The translations under genes were made by a program, and so were the position numbers. This document shows positions 32,869-43,838 of a DNA stretch of 64,000 nucleotides, one piece after another. The notes beneath the pieces were generated by a model that was not told where the DNA came from, searched no databases, and saw only the letters and a list, made by a program, of their open reading frames with translations. Numbering within the stretch: position 1 is the first letter of the stretch; each line of letters opens with the position of its first letter. The DNA is from Lucinisca nassula (Eukaryota > Mollusca > Bivalvia > Lucinida > Lucinidae), in assembly GCA_963580285.1 (NCBI GenBank), contig OY757014.1, forward strand, positions 20,872,088-20,936,087. Reading direction: 5' to 3'.

Positions 32869-33249
32869 TTATGTTAACTTAGCATTTAAACTACCTTCGA
32901 TCTGCAATTTCCTGTCTTTTTGATTGCTGTTTGGAACTACGCGGCCGTCTTCTCGAGTGCTTGATTGCTTGTCACAAATCATCCATGCTAAATGAGTGTA
33001 CAGATCTTTTAGTATTAACTTATTGGCCGTGGTGTACGGTATTTCTAAATCAGAACTTTGATCATCGTCGCAACTTAAAGCGGTGCTTTGGACTTTCGAT
33101 TCCCGCTGCTCTTTTGCCATTTGTTTCATCTGAATCCGGAGTTGTTTGTCAGATATATACAAATGCATTGCTGATGAATGTTGTTGGGGTTCATCTTTCT
33201 CACCACTTATGTCAGATTCAGGCAAGAGATGTGACTCCTCAATCTTCAT
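32869..33249 (-). CDS. Hypothetical ORF, possible exon
   Basis: 126 codons on the minus strand, hydrophilic, starting MKIEESHLLPESDISGEKDE and including SSDLEIPYTTANKLILKDLY. Charged Lys/Glu/Gln-rich composition and non-repeated DNA favour a true coding remnant over chance. It lies downstream, on the same strand, of the zinc-binding-type pseudogene at 33575-34173, with a mobile element (33254-33490) between them, so they could be exons of one former gene. No domain recognised. Confidence 0.35.
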   Translation of the reverse strand: MKIEESHLLPESDISGEKDEPQQHSSAMHLYISDKQLRIQMKQMAKEQRESKVQSTALSCDDDQSSDLEIPYTTANKLILKDLYTHLAWMICDKQSSTREDGRVVPNSNQKDRKLQIEGSLNAKLT

Positions 33250-33253
33250 CCCC

Positions 33254-33490
33254 TAAATTCTGAAACCAAAAGACCCGGCAAACAAAGCACATCCGCCTCC
33301 GAGCACACACCGACCGACGTAGCTCATGAGACAGGTCAACTAAAGGCATCAGGCAAGAGACGCTTACCCTAGGACTTAAAGGCGTCCCCCACCGAGCCAA
33401 CATCAGCAAACATGGTCCACACTACACGGAAGACCCGGGGATCAGGAGGGAGATGTCCAAAGTAGCGGGACTTGCAAAATCTAAAATATA
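33254..33490 (-). mobile_element. Element M (retrozyme-like repeat), partial
   Basis: Shares 'gagcacacaccgaccgacgt', 'gctcatgagacaggtcaact', 'gcatcaggcaagagacgc' and 'ccaacatcagcaaacatgg' with 41764-42018 and 55090-55545. The hammerhead-like end present in those copies is missing here. It separates two possible host exons. Confidence 0.7.
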
Positions 33491-33574
33491 ACAAAAAGTG
33501 ACAACCAAATCCGCTAAGATACATGTTTCACTTGACAAGTAATTCTTAGATAAATTAGAATTTTATACTGCAAA

Positions 33575-34173
33575 AGTTAAAGGATATAATATAGTTATTT
33601 ATATTTGAATCCCAGTGCGACTAAGTCTGAACTAGTGTCCCTATGACCCTTGATTTTCAACATTATCGAATCATCTCTGAGTTATTTTGCTTTGGAATGG
33701 ATGTTTTGCATTCTCTCTTTTGTCTCAACAAAGCAAAGCTTGAACCGATCTTTCTTTGTTCTGGTTGGCTCACACAGAAAACAACAACTACGACAATTGA
33801 CTGATTTTCGTTTAGCGTGCTTTCCGGGAGTGACCTCATATGTGAACCTATCATCTTCGTTAAGAGATAACCGCTTTGTTCCTTTGGACCCTTTACCACT
33901 AAGGCTATAAGCGCTTTTACAGCTTTTGTGGCAAAGCGGAGCTTTAACGAATTCTGACGCCCTTTCGAAATCTTGAATAAATGGCAATTGTCTAGTATAG
34001 ACATCATCTGTCGTTTGCTCAACAGCTTCTCTGAAATTAGGACGGCCTGTGTCGGTCAATTTGTACAGTGCACCACCAACTTGGCAGATGATACATTTGA
34101 AATAATCTGTTGAAGTATAAATACTGAATCCTTTGTTGCACAACTGTATGTTATTGGAGTAGAAAAGGAGCAT
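33575..34173 (-). pseudogene. Zinc-binding-type host protein, broken by an in-frame UAA
   Basis: From the ATG at 34173 the frame reads 163 codons to UAA (33682-33684), then continues in frame for about 32 further codons (LRDDSIMLKIKGHRD, then DLVALGFKY) to a second UAA. Cysteine pairs FKCIICQ, LCHKSCKS and CRSCCFLC suggest zinc binding. I recall an uncharacterised family, expanded in molluscs and cnidarians, with the same order of CxxC, HxxC, CxxC and KYHxxC blocks; here the last histidine is lost. The in-family continuation after the first stop argues for a once functional gene with a nonsense mutation. Plus-strand and alternative-frame ORFs over it are shadows. Confidence 0.6.
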
Positions 34174-34342
34174 GATTCATCTTCTTTGTGAGTTTATGGG
34201 CAGAAGGAAGAGGCACGTACATCATCCGGAACAGTTCGCCCTGTCGGTATGTAACAAAGATGACAGAAAGGAAAAGTATGAACATATATTGGGAAGCATC
34301 TGTAAATGCGTGATGAACCGTGTGTAATCGAATCACATTGTG

Positions 34343-34344
<2 letters not shown>

Positions 34345-34399
<55 letters not shown>

Positions 34400-34406
34400 G
34401 AGAGAA
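34345..34406. repeat. (AG)n microsatellite
   Basis: About 24 AG units with a GATA interruption at 34391. The Ser-Leu-rich minus-strand frames and the Arg-Glu plus-strand frame crossing it are artefacts. 34560-34867 shows no feature. Confidence 0.97.
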
Positions 34407-34867
34407 ACAGATTGGTAGACAAGGTGACAACAGGCCGTCTCCAAACTTACTTTTAAGAGGCAATGACTTTCAACAGATTCAGGGCACAAGAAAGTGGTAA
34501 GTGGCACGTGAGGTACACAAGGTGATAACAGGCCGTCTCCCAATTGACTTGTAACAGACTATGAAGGTGAACAGTATCAAGGCACAAGAACGTGGTTAGT
34601 TTCGCATGTTAGATGTGCGCTTTGTATAGTCGGACTATGTCGTATTGGTAACTGGTAAGTAAGTGCCGTTCTCGTATATTGTAAGCAGCTCACTTTAATG
34701 TTTGCAGACTAACAAAATAGAAAATTGGACATTGAGATAAGTAAAACATCTAATTATGTATTATGTACTAGTGATGTTTATCCTCCTTATTAAAATAAAG
34801 GACACGTACTTCAATATTTCATTTGAAAACCCGTAACGAGAAGGTCTTTTAAACAATGCATGTACCT

Positions 34868-35034
34868 GAGTGAGTGAGTGAGTTTTAGTTTTACGTCCCA
34901 CCAACAGCTAAGGTCATACGGAGACGGGACCTCGGTTTAAAGACACATCCGAAAGTCTTGAGAAGCCCGGGATCGATCCTGCGATCCCTGGTTTACAAGG
35001 CGAGTAGCGTAACCACTGCACCGCGAAGGCTTCT
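34868..35034 (-). mobile_element. tRNA-derived SINE beta, minus strand
   Basis: Reverse complement of 9601-9772: (GAGT)n tail at left, 'tcccaccaacagctaaggtc', head 'agaagccttcgcggtgcagt' at right. GTACCTGA flanks both ends, so it is an intact insertion. Confidence 0.85.
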
Positions 35035-35100
35035 GCAGGTACCTGATATATACTTATTTGATGAAACACCTGAGTGACAGTTTCTTACTAGTTTTGACAG

Positions 35101-35423
35101 CAATTTCGAAAACGCGCCTATACATTGTAACCTTTATCGTCGAAAAAATGAAAATTTTGAGATAAACACATTGTGATATTTTTTTTATTTCTGCTCCAAA
35201 TATAGATTGTGAGTGCTCGTTAGAATCGCCTCAAAGAGGCGGTTCTAACAAGTACCCACAATCTATATTTTAGAGCAGAAATTGAGGCGGTTCTAACGAG
35301 CAGGCACAATCTATATTTTGAGCAGAAATAAGAAAAATTAGGTTTACCCCTGTAAACCCCAGTTTTACTATTTAAAAGTGGAGTTCAAGGGGGTCAAAAT
35401 TATATAGGCGTGTTCTCGTGATG
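35101..35423. mobile_element. Palindromic MITE, family B
   Basis: Left 'caatttcgaaaacgcgccta', right 'tataggcgtgttctcgtgatg'. The palindrome has a duplicated right arm ('aggcggttctaacaagtacc' and 'aggcggttctaacgagcagg'), as at 27037-27321. Another palindrome and hairpin remnant follows at 35540-35700. Confidence 0.75.
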
Positions 35424-35985
35424 AACACATTACGATACCATATTTTTATGGCATACGAGTAGTACACTCTTTCGGAAACCCAAAACGGTTAATTTTCTTA
35501 TGAAAATATACGGTACTATTCTTATTGATACGCAAAACATACTTTGTAGGAACTCGTTAGAACCGCCTCTTTGAAATGGTTGTAACGAGTAATCACACCT
35601 TATATATTGGACCGGGAAAAATGAACATCCCTGTAAACCATAGTTTCCCCTATATAAAGTGGTGTTTACTGGGGGTCTTCATGTCACGGGTTTGTTAATG
35701 TGGTGACACAGACGAAAATCTGTTTTACTCCTCATATAATATCCATAAGAGAACATTAAGAGAACATTAACTTTATTTATGGTCGCACAAGGTCTACACC
35801 GGTTATCTGATTGTGACTAAATTATCTCTCTGTCAACCCAATCGACTAAAATACACTTGTGTTCATTTCATGTCCGTTAATCCATAATATGGAATATTAT
35901 TAATTGATTATCCTATATAACACAAGGTCAGCCAATATTCAAAATCATAAATCATGTTTTTAATTGCGTCAATTAATAAAATTGT

Positions 35986-36119
35986 CATTAATCAAGTAAT
36001 TTCGTATTGGCCCAGTTACAGGTCCTCGGTCAGGTGTATTGGCCTCGGCCTACGGCCTCGTGCCAATACAGCAGACCTCGGACCTGTAACTGGGCCAATA
36101 CGAAATTATTTGATTAATA
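35986..36119. mobile_element. Near-perfect palindrome, family F
   Basis: Arms of 38 bp ('attaatcaagtaatttcgta', 'ttggcccagttacaggtc') pair with 36081-36118 with about one mismatch; the loop itself contains 'ggcctcggcctacggcctcg'. No coding content. Confidence 0.85.
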
Positions 36120-36129
36120 ACATTATAGT

Positions 36130-37085
36130 ACATGATAAACATGACTTTCACATTATGACTGTATCCTTAACAATTTACCGATATTTTAAGTTCTACTAGA
36201 TAAATGTTTCTTTTGAAAATATGTCAATTTTTGCTCGAGTGCACAATCTCCACAAAATTCTTCTGGCCTGCCTAAAAGGACGCAATGAATGCTTCAGAAG
36301 CCAATTCAACCGGTCTGTTTCATCATAAATACGTAATTGACAATAATAAGATTAAACTGAATATTATTTATACAATATTTAATCATACAATAAGAGAGAT
36401 CATGTTCGTTTCTGTAAAGAGATGGGCGCAGAACGAAGAAGCCTATCTGGTGCTTCGGCACGTTTAAATTATTTTCAGTAGATATTTGTCAAAGCCATCG
36501 TGCCTAAGGTATTTTAGATGAAATATGGTAGACAAAATATTTATTACCATGCACTTAACCTGCAGTTATAATACTATGTTTTCATGCGCGGTCTTATTCG
36601 CCGTAAAGTAGGCGGCTATATGTCTATTTTGCATGAATTTTGCCCAAAAAAATCAATCGCCAGTCGCCAAATATTGTCATATATATATTCTAGTCGAACG
36701 CGTTATTTGTCGTGATATTGTACTTACATGACGTACCCTGGGTTCCTATAGAATTTTTATCAGTATCTTTCAAGGGAATCTCGATTTTAGTAGAGGTTAT
36801 TATTTTGCTTAAGAATTCTGTTTTAAGCAGAGTTTTTTCATTCGAATTAAGGACCGGCTGATATGTAGATTGACGAGTTTTGGTGTTTGATCGTCAAACA
36901 TTGAAGCGGTATAAGCGGAGTAAATGACGTCATCGACGTCGCAAAGTCGGTTCTAACGTTACCACTACCCTACACGGAAGTGATATAAGTGAGCATTTTT
37001 AAGTTAAATATTGTGGACCCGCTCAAAGATCGACTACTGTATTATAAACGGCAAACATTTGATTAATCGGCTATAGAGGCGCCGG
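36130..37085. other. No gene recognised
   Basis: AT-rich DNA with only short frames (60 codons at 36285-36467 without recognisable motifs). No repeats found by eye. Confidence 0.5.
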
Positions 37086-37371
37086 CTTCACGATTTTACT
37101 AGAAGAAACCATGAAGTACCATTTCTATGCCTTACGATACTCTGTCCGTCTGCATACTTTATGGACTCTAAAGTCTGCGTTTGCCATTCCATCCAACTTG
37201 ATAGATGGCTTTGTATGCTTGAGACCTCGGACGAATTAGATCATCGTCAAAATCCGAAGCGTATCATGGGAGTTCTTCCAATAATGCTGTAATTAGCCGT
37301 TTCCGGACTCTAAATAAAAATCAAAAATGATTTCCTTTAAGAGCAATGAAATCATTCATCAGAAAGAAGAT

Positions 37372-37417
37372 GGGTCATACTACGTAGTTTCGGCTAATAA
37401 AGCCTCATCAGTGACCC
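37372..37417 (-). ncRNA. Hammerhead ribozyme, type I, intact core
   Basis: Minus strand: stem I GGGTCA, core CTGATGA, stem II GGCT-TTATT-AGCC, core GAAA, stem III CTA-CG-TAG, then TA (cleavage predicted after A), and stem I strand TGACCC. All 6 bp of stem I and all 4 bp of stem II are Watson-Crick. Confidence 0.92.
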
Positions 37418-37754
37418 TGTAATGATCCGGCAAAGACAGCCAGAGGAAACATGCTGCAATTTTGCGAATATCGAATGGGTAGTCGATTCAAAGACTGATA
37501 TAAATCAAAATGGGGTCCAAATAATTAAAAACCTGTCTAGAATATGAGTCTAAACCAATAATTTATTTCTGATTTCTCAGAATATTAACGTTGATCTCAA
37601 AGGACCAAAAGTAAAATATAAACTGCACTATGGTTGATGTACGGGGAGACGTTTTACGGCCGCCACACGGCACAACACCAGCTACAGTGAAGGCAAATAA
37701 AAATCAAAAATGAGTTCCTTTAAGAGCAATGAAAACATTCATCAGAAAGAAGAT

Positions 37755-37800
37755 GGGTCATACTACGTAGTTTCGACTAATAAAGCCTCACCAGTGACCC
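37755..37800 (-). ncRNA. Hammerhead ribozyme, core mutated
   Basis: Second copy in the same element. The core reads CTGGTGA instead of CTGATGA, and stem II has a G-U pair (GGCT/AGTC). The change hits a conserved core base, so cleavage is expected to be lost or strongly reduced. Confidence 0.88.
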
Positions 37801-38088
37801 TGTAATGATCCGGCAAAGACAGCCAGAGGAAACATGCTGCAATTTCGCGAATATCGAATGGGCAGTCGATTCAAAGACTGATATAAATCAAAATGGGGTC
37901 CAAATGATTAAAAAAGTCTTAAGTCTGTGTTTACCTAACGCTTTCCACCAAATTTCATACTCGGCTTGGCATCAATGACATCTCGGACGAGTTCGATCAT
38001 TGTCAAAATTCGACGCGTGTCTTTGTATGCCTGAGACCTCGGACGAATTAGATCATCGTCAAAACCCGAAGCGTATCACGGGAGTCCT

Positions 38089-38602
38089 TCTGGTCGTGCT
38101 CATCGGAGTCTAACTGTTGGTTTTCTTTTGCTCCAGCATTTCAGTGGTTTCTTGCTGTCGAGTCCTCACCGTTGTCTCACCTCTGTGGTTCTTTGATTTT
38201 TGTGTTCACGGAGATGTTGCACTGATGAGTTAGGAGGCCTTCATGCGGACTGAACAAATTATTTGTCTAAATCGCGACGGAAGTAAGGGCGAGGGTTGTG
38301 GCCACGTAAAATCGATTTAAGCCCCCCAGTGGAAATCTTCCACTGACCGTTCCAAGGCGGCTCTTCTGTGGCGATTTATTTATGTTGTTGTTTGTTACTT
38401 ACTGTGTGTATCACTTGTGTCATTTAATTTTGGATGGCCATATGACCATTTTGTGGGAAAGTAACTGTCCTTATGGCCTTCCTTTGTTTAGGTTTCCATT
38501 ATGGTCTGGTCGCTTATTGTTTGTATTTCTTTCCCTTTGGTGTCTTTTATGGGTGGAGTAAGTTAATTGTATCAATTCCTGATCTTTGTTTTACTTCTAC
38601 TT
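38089..38602 (+). mobile_element. N3 module, young copy
   Basis: Near-identical to 19969-20482, from 'tctggtcg' to 'gatctttgttttacttctac', inserted in the minisatellite. It contains no RT, as expected for a 5'-truncated copy of the PLE1 family. Confidence 0.85.
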
Positions 38603-39659
38603 CCAATACTGCTGAAATTAGCCGTTTCCGGACTCTAAAGTCTGTGTTTACCTAACGATTTCCACCAAACGTAATACTTGGCTTGGCAGACGAGTTCGAT
38701 CATTGTCAAAATCCGACGCGTGTCATTCTATGCATGTGACCTCGGACGAATTAGATCATCGTCAAAATCCGAAGCGTATCATGGGAGATCTTCCAAAAAT
38801 GCTGAGATTAGCCGTTTCCGGACTCTACAGTCTGTGTTTCCACCAAACTTCATACTTGGCTTGGCAACCATGACATCTCGGACGAGTTTGATCATTGTCA
38901 AAATTCGACGCGTTTCATGGGTGTCACCGGCCTTTGTTCTTCTAATAATTCTGAAATTGGCCGTTTCTTGACTCTACAGTCTATGTTTCCCGACCGATTT
39001 CAACAAAAAACTTGATACATGGTTTTGCATCCATGAGACCTCATAATAATTTACCTACCAACTTCAACCTAACTTGGTAGATGGGTTTGAATGTATGAGA
39101 ACTCCGACAAGTTCGACCTCGTCAAAATCAGACGCGTATAACAGGAGTTACGAACCTTTGTTCTTCAAATAATGCTGAAATTAGCCGTTTCCGTACTCTA
39201 CAAGCTGTGTTTACCTGCCGATTTCTACCAAACTTAATACATGGCTTTGCATCCATGAGACCCCCTAATAATTTGACCAGCGTCAAAATCCAATGCGTTT
39301 CACGGGAGTTGCCGCCCTTTGATTTTCAAATAATGCTGAAATTAGCCGTTCCGGACTCTATAATATATGTTTATGAACCGACTTCCAATTAACCTAATAC
39401 ATGGCTTTGTATCCATCCATAAGACATCGCATCGACCATCGTCAAAATCCGCCGCAAGTCCCGGCAGTTATGGCCCTTTGTTCTTCGAATAATGATGAAT
39501 TAAGCCGTTTCTGGACTCTGCAATCTTTATCTACCTACTGATTTCCACCAAACTTTGATACATGGCTTTGCATCCATGAGACCTCACGAGTTCGATCAGC
39601 GTCAAAATCCCAAGCATATAAGGGGAGTTACAGCCCTTTGTTCATGAAATTTTTATATA

Positions 39660-40260
39660 TGCATGCTTGATTGCAATTCAATTTATTATCACTTGCCTAA
39701 GGCGGGGGCATTTTAATCGTTGTCCAACGACAGCTCAATCTAGTTACATTCTTCTCGCAAGTAAGTCAAGCATGTCGAATTATACACATAAAACAAAGTT
39801 TTAGTCATATTGGTCTTAACATATTTATGCTCAGCGCCCCACGTATAGAGCATTTGCAAACAATACAGCGCAGACCAAGATCAAGAAAGTTCCTGGATTT
39901 GCACTGTTTGCAAAAAGAAAACAATATAGATGTAGACCAAATACCAACAAATATAACAATGTGCGTCGATTGTAAGGTAATTGTAAGAGATAAGTTACGA
40001 GGAATGGTTGAAAGTGAAAACAGATGGTATAACCTGAGAAAACCCTTAGAATTGTTAATCGTTTGACCGTTATCAGGATCGGATTCAAGCTCGGATTAGG
40101 TTGGAAACGACTATTACTAAATACTTAGTTCATTGAAATTGAATGCGACGAACCGCGGGGTTGAAGATCCAAACATTATTTCGACAACACATACGTTTGC
40201 TATAATGACGTCTTTCAAACCTCTGGATGCAGAATCTTTGCAAACGAATATTTTATATGT
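39660..40260. other. No gene established; a weak 79-codon ORF
   Basis: 39827-40066 (+) is open and hydrophilic with one CVDCK motif, but includes family P-like 'gcaaacaatacagcgcagac' and has no recognised relatives. I do not call it a gene. Confidence 0.4.
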
Positions 40261-40274
40261 TTACTTATTTCTAG

Positions 40275-40440
40275 TGCAAACTAAATTATAGCTGCTCGTT
40301 AGAACCGCCTCATTGTGGCAGTTCTTACGAGTACACACAATCTATTGTTTCAGAATTAAGGGCAAAACAAAATATACCCCTGTTCACACCACCTTTTGCT
40401 ATATTAATCGGGGTTTACAGGGGTGCTTATTACATGGATT
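40275..40440. mobile_element. Family A/B palindrome remnant
   Basis: 'gctcgttagaaccgcctcat / tgtggcagttcttacgagta', followed by a hairpin 'acaccaccttttgc...ggggtttacagggg' and end 'cttattacatggatttgtta'. Terminal repeats are degraded, orientation reversed relative to 44602-44880. Confidence 0.5.
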
Positions 40441-40547
40441 TGTTAACTTGATATCTGTCCGTAACTTTGCATTGTCTTGTTTGTTATTTTCCTTATCTTG
40501 GCTTTATGTTAATACTGGCATCATGTAAACAAAATAGCAGTGGAGGC

Positions 40548-40906
40548 AAAGCTAGTGAATCGATACATTTAACCCACAGCTCCCATCAGAGACACCAAAG
40601 GGAAAGAAACATAAACGTGAAACAACAGACCCCAATGGAAACACCAACAGTGGAAACCAAAAGGACAGATACTTTCCCACAAAATGGCCAAAGGCTATCC
40701 AAAAAATATAATATAAGGGACACTAACACCCAAAGACAAACCATAACAAAAACAAAAAAACCGCGACAGAAGAACCGCCTTGGAACGGTCAGCGGAAAGG
40801 AATTCCACTGGGGGGGGGGGGGCTTAAATCGATTTTACGTGGCCACAATCCTCGCCCTTAAATCTGTCGCGATTTAGACAAATAATTTGTTCAGTCCGTA
40901 TGAAGG
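40548..40906 (-). mobile_element. N3 module, old copy
   Basis: Reverse complement similar to 31225-31692, including 'gaaccgccttggaacggtca' and a G-run at 40812-40822. Its ORF is incidental. Confidence 0.7.
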
Positions 40907-41110
40907 CCTTCTAAGTCCGTGTAATGAACATCCCTCTCAACCACAGTTTATACAGATAAAATTATAGTTTACAGGGTACACATTATTATTCTTATTTCTG
41001 CCCCAAGACATAGTTGGAGGTACTCGCTAGAACCGCCTCAATAAGGCAAATTTAACGAGCACCCATAACCTATATTTGGGGTATAAATAAAAAATATCAC
41101 AAATATATTC
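40907..41110. mobile_element. Family A MITE, truncated
   Basis: 'aagtccgtgtaatgaacatc', hairpin, 'actcgctagaaccgcctcaa' and 'aacgagcacccataacctat' are family A parts. The left terminus is fused to the N3 module. Confidence 0.6.
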
Positions 41111-41479
41111 ATCAGAAGGAGATACTACCATTTTGTTTCAGCTGCAAAACCCTCTTCATTCAACGAATAAGTAAAATGATTTCCAAATTGTCAGATCAAA
41201 AGGTTTTTATTTACATCAGTGGCCATCCCTGACAAGTGAGTGTGCTTTTGAACTAGTATAGTCAACCTTTTGATAGTCAAAATATTTCAGAGAAAAGAAG
41301 CTTGATTGATATTCAGACCTTGTATCTTTACTTACTAGTATTACGGAAACATTTGACAGCAGTGCCAAGAATTGAATATTGCAACTGGAACAATATGGGT
41401 AGCATGAAAGAAAACACTCTGTCACACGGATGGGTTTTTCGTAATGGTTGTATTTTTATGTATGCAGTATATCGAATGT

Positions 41480-41670
41480 GTAAGATCAATAAGTCTCTCA
41501 CCGCTGTGGTTCGCGCCTCGTTCGGGCTACATGCGAGACGCCAAGTTCTGCAACGGAAGGTCCGGTTGTTGTTTTTGCGGGTTCTCTCGCTGTCTTCCAT
41601 CTACGATCGGCTCCAAATAAGTAAAACGATCTTGAAAGGGCCGTCAAACCAAAAATATAAAACGATCTTG
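41480..41670 (+). mobile_element. SINE delta, plus strand, decayed
   Basis: 'agtctctcaccgctgtggtt', 'cgagacgccaagttctgcaa', 'ggaaggtccggttg' and 'gaaagggccgtcaaacc' match SINE delta in the opposite sense to 42858-43066. ORFs of 90-150 codons that run through it are not supported as genes. Confidence 0.6.
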
Positions 41671-41763
41671 ATATGTATTCGGTGGCTTGAGATTGATGTA
41701 TTTTTCAGTCGTGGGATTTTATATGCAACCTGTACAGAATATCTTACTACGTTATAGTTCTAA

Positions 41764-42018
41764 TAGCTTTGTGTATCATCCAATTAATGCGTAACTATAC
41801 CAAATTTAATGACACAGAGGCCTTTCTGGTATTTAATCTTCATCAGTGTGTCTAAACCCCAAAGTTTTGAAACCGAAACTGATGATGGACAAGACCCGGG
41901 AAACACAGCACATCCCCCGCCGAGCACACACCGACCGACGTAGCTCATGAGACAGGTCAACTGGTGGCATCAGGCAAGAGACGCCTACCAGGGAACTTAT
42001 AGGCGTCCCCCACCAAAA
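41764..42018 (-). mobile_element. Element M (retrozyme-like), monomer
   Basis: Reverse complement carries the element M body ('gcgtctcttgcctgatgcca', 'gagctacgtcggtcgg') followed by 'gtttcggtttcaaaactttg' and a hammerhead-like end at 41805-41856. Compare 55090-55545. Confidence 0.7.
41805..41856 (-). ncRNA. Candidate non-canonical hammerhead
   Basis: TTTAGACACA, CTGATGA, a weak stem II, GAAA, GGCC, TC, then TGTGTCATTAAA, which pairs back to the first strand with a 2-nt bulge. The 10.1/11.1 pair is A:A instead of G:C and stem II is very weak, so activity is doubtful. Confidence 0.35.
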
Positions 42019-42350
42019 GATTTCATTTGCTTAAGGCGTGCATGTATCACACAAATTTTGTATCGTAGTATGATGAGGAAGATATAACGTATCCATGTAA
42101 ATGTAAACGCAACTTTTTCTTCTGAACAGTATGGTTTATAAGGGTATTAAGTTCACGGACGCGTTAACATGAGGTTATGAATGGTGAATACATACATGGA
42201 CATGACGTAAACAATAACATCACACTTTATATCAGGAAACGTATGCTAACAGGAGAATACATTATTTTCCTTACTTTTGCTTGAAAGCTTAGAAAATGTA
42301 AAGAATATCCATTTAACTCCCACTTTTCTATTAAAAGGGGTTTCCATGTG

Positions 42351-42610
42351 CATCAGGTTAACAAGCCCGTGAAATGTAGATCCCAAAACCCCACTATATA
42401 TACAGTTAGATAAAAATTGGGTTTACGGGATATTCATTATTTTCCTTATTTTTGCTGAAAATAGTGGGTATCTAGTACGAATCTAACGAGAACTCACAAT
42501 CTATATTAAAACTTGAATAGAAAATTATCAAATATTTTATCTGAAAAATGTTAGTTCTATAGATAAGATGGATATAGACGCCATCTTATAGTATAGGTGT
42601 GTTATCGAAC
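42351..42610. mobile_element. Family A MITE, diverged
   Basis: CATCAGGTTAACAAGCCCGTG at left, 'tataggtgtgttatcgaac' at right, a hairpin in between and a degenerate palindrome. Confidence 0.65.
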
Positions 42611-42857
42611 TGTACATCAAACCATGATAAATAGAATAAGAGCACTCTAACCGTTTTTGCCGACTTAGTTAAATTCATCTTATTATTTCTGTTTCAAGTT
42701 AGGGCGTATAAGTAAGAACTGCCTCACATTGGCTATTTCTTCTAAATTATTTTTCCACATGGAATAACACGCACGTACAAAAGTCTATAGCTATGAATTA
42801 AAAAAAAACAACAACTCTATTTTCAAAATAGAGTGATTTACTGCATACTCTATTTAT

Positions 42858-43066
42858 GGTTTATATTTTTTCTTTGATTTTGGTTTTACGGCCCTTTCAA
42901 TATTATTTCACTCATATCGAGGCGACCATTAATCAGAGGTGGGCGAAAACCGGAGTGCCCGGAGAAAAACCACCTGACCTTCCGTTGCATAACTTGGCGT
43001 CTCCCACAGCGGTGAGAGACCTAATGATCAAGAGTCAGCGCTCTTAACCACTAGGCCAGGAGGTCC
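42858..43066 (-). mobile_element. tRNA-derived SINE delta
   Basis: On the minus strand, head 'ggacctcctggcctagtggt' with box A-like element, body with 'ggtcaggtggtttttctcc', 3' end 'gaaagggccgtaaaacc'. The box B region is shortened. Confidence 0.75.
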
Positions 43067-43611
43067 ATTATGGATTACATTTATCTGTATCTAAAACAAG
43101 AGTGTTTTAATGCATATACTATTGTGCTAGTCTTTTATGGCATAAATTTGATTCTCTACATTCACCTTTGTTTTAAATATGGTATGAATGGCACACAGTA
43201 TGTGTTTGATGACCTTTGTTTTAACACATTATGTACTGCTTATGACAGGACTATTCTAGACTTGAGTTTTTGGTTCTACACAATGTACATAACACATTAA
43301 GATTACATTCTTGAGATATAAAGTTGTTATGTTGTTGATCACCCCAGTCATTAGCTATCAACAGCAGGTTAGTCCTCAAGTAATACGCCAATCGCATGCC
43401 GTCCCCAAAAAGACGACACATTAAAAATAAATGTAAGTTTGTTTGATTTGAAGTTAAACGTCCCCGTCAACACTGTAAAGGTCATTTTGGAGACGTTGAT
43501 TCCAATTTTGTGGGACTCTTACCCGACAATGAGATGAAATGACATCTCAAACACTGCCGCCCAATGAAACAAATACGCATGGACGGTCAGACGCACACCG
43601 CTTTTCCTGGG

Positions 43612-43838
43612 CAGGAATGTATGGCGGCCGTAAAAAGCCTCCCTGCCCTATATCATAGTGTAGTTTATATTTTCTTGTCCATTGGGATCATTGATTCTTT
43701 TTGAGGAATTTTGAAAATATTTGAGGGTCACTGATGAGGCCTTATTGGCCGAAACTACCTAGTCTGGCCCAGAAAACATGTATAATTCATAGTTTTCCTT
43801 GCTTCCAAAGGATAACCCTTTTATAGAACATATTTAGA
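43612..43838 (+). mobile_element. Retrozyme-like element, monomer
   Basis: About 226 bp matching the 261-bp unit at 52424-52814 in opposite orientation: 'tggcggccgtaaaa', 'tgggatcattgattc', a complete hammerhead, 'ccttgcttccaaaggataac' and 'ccttttatagaacata'. Inserted in SINE epsilon. Confidence 0.8.
43725..43770 (+). ncRNA. Hammerhead ribozyme, type I, intact core
   Basis: Stem I GGGTCA, CTGATGA, stem II GGCC-TTATT-GGCC, GAAA, stem III CTA-CC-TAG, TC (cleavage predicted after C), TGGCCC. Stem I closes with 6 bp including one G-U. Confidence 0.92.

Larger units (their letters stand above)
37312..37915 (-). mobile_element. Retrozyme-like element, 383-bp unit, 1.6 copies
   Basis: 37312-37537 and 37695-37915 are near-identical direct repeats with a 383-bp period, joined by a unique middle that contains 'ggggagacgttttacggccg'. 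Each repeat carries a hammerhead motif on the minus strand. The dimeric arrangement with one ribozyme per unit is what is known of metazoan retrozymes, small non-autonomous retroelements whose RNAs self-cleave and circularise. No ORF. It lies inside a minisatellite. Confidence 0.85.
37107..39650. repeat. Minisatellite, ~150-180-bp units, interrupted twice
   Basis: Units share 'gaaattagccgtttccggac', 'tctgtgtttacc', 'gatttccaccaaac', 'ttggctttgcatccatgaga' and 'gatcatcgtcaaaatccga'. Anchors lie near 37161, 37925, 38630, 38820, 38965, 39190, 39345 and 39505. A retrozyme (37312-37915) and an N3 module (38089-38602) interrupt the array. Frames inside are repeat-driven. Confidence 0.85.

Noticed and set aside
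34151..34543. Ser-Leu repeat ORFs
   Set aside because: Direct product of the (AG)n microsatellite.
41302..41757. 151-codon plus-strand ORF
   Set aside because: Half of it is a decayed SINE delta; no recognisable protein.
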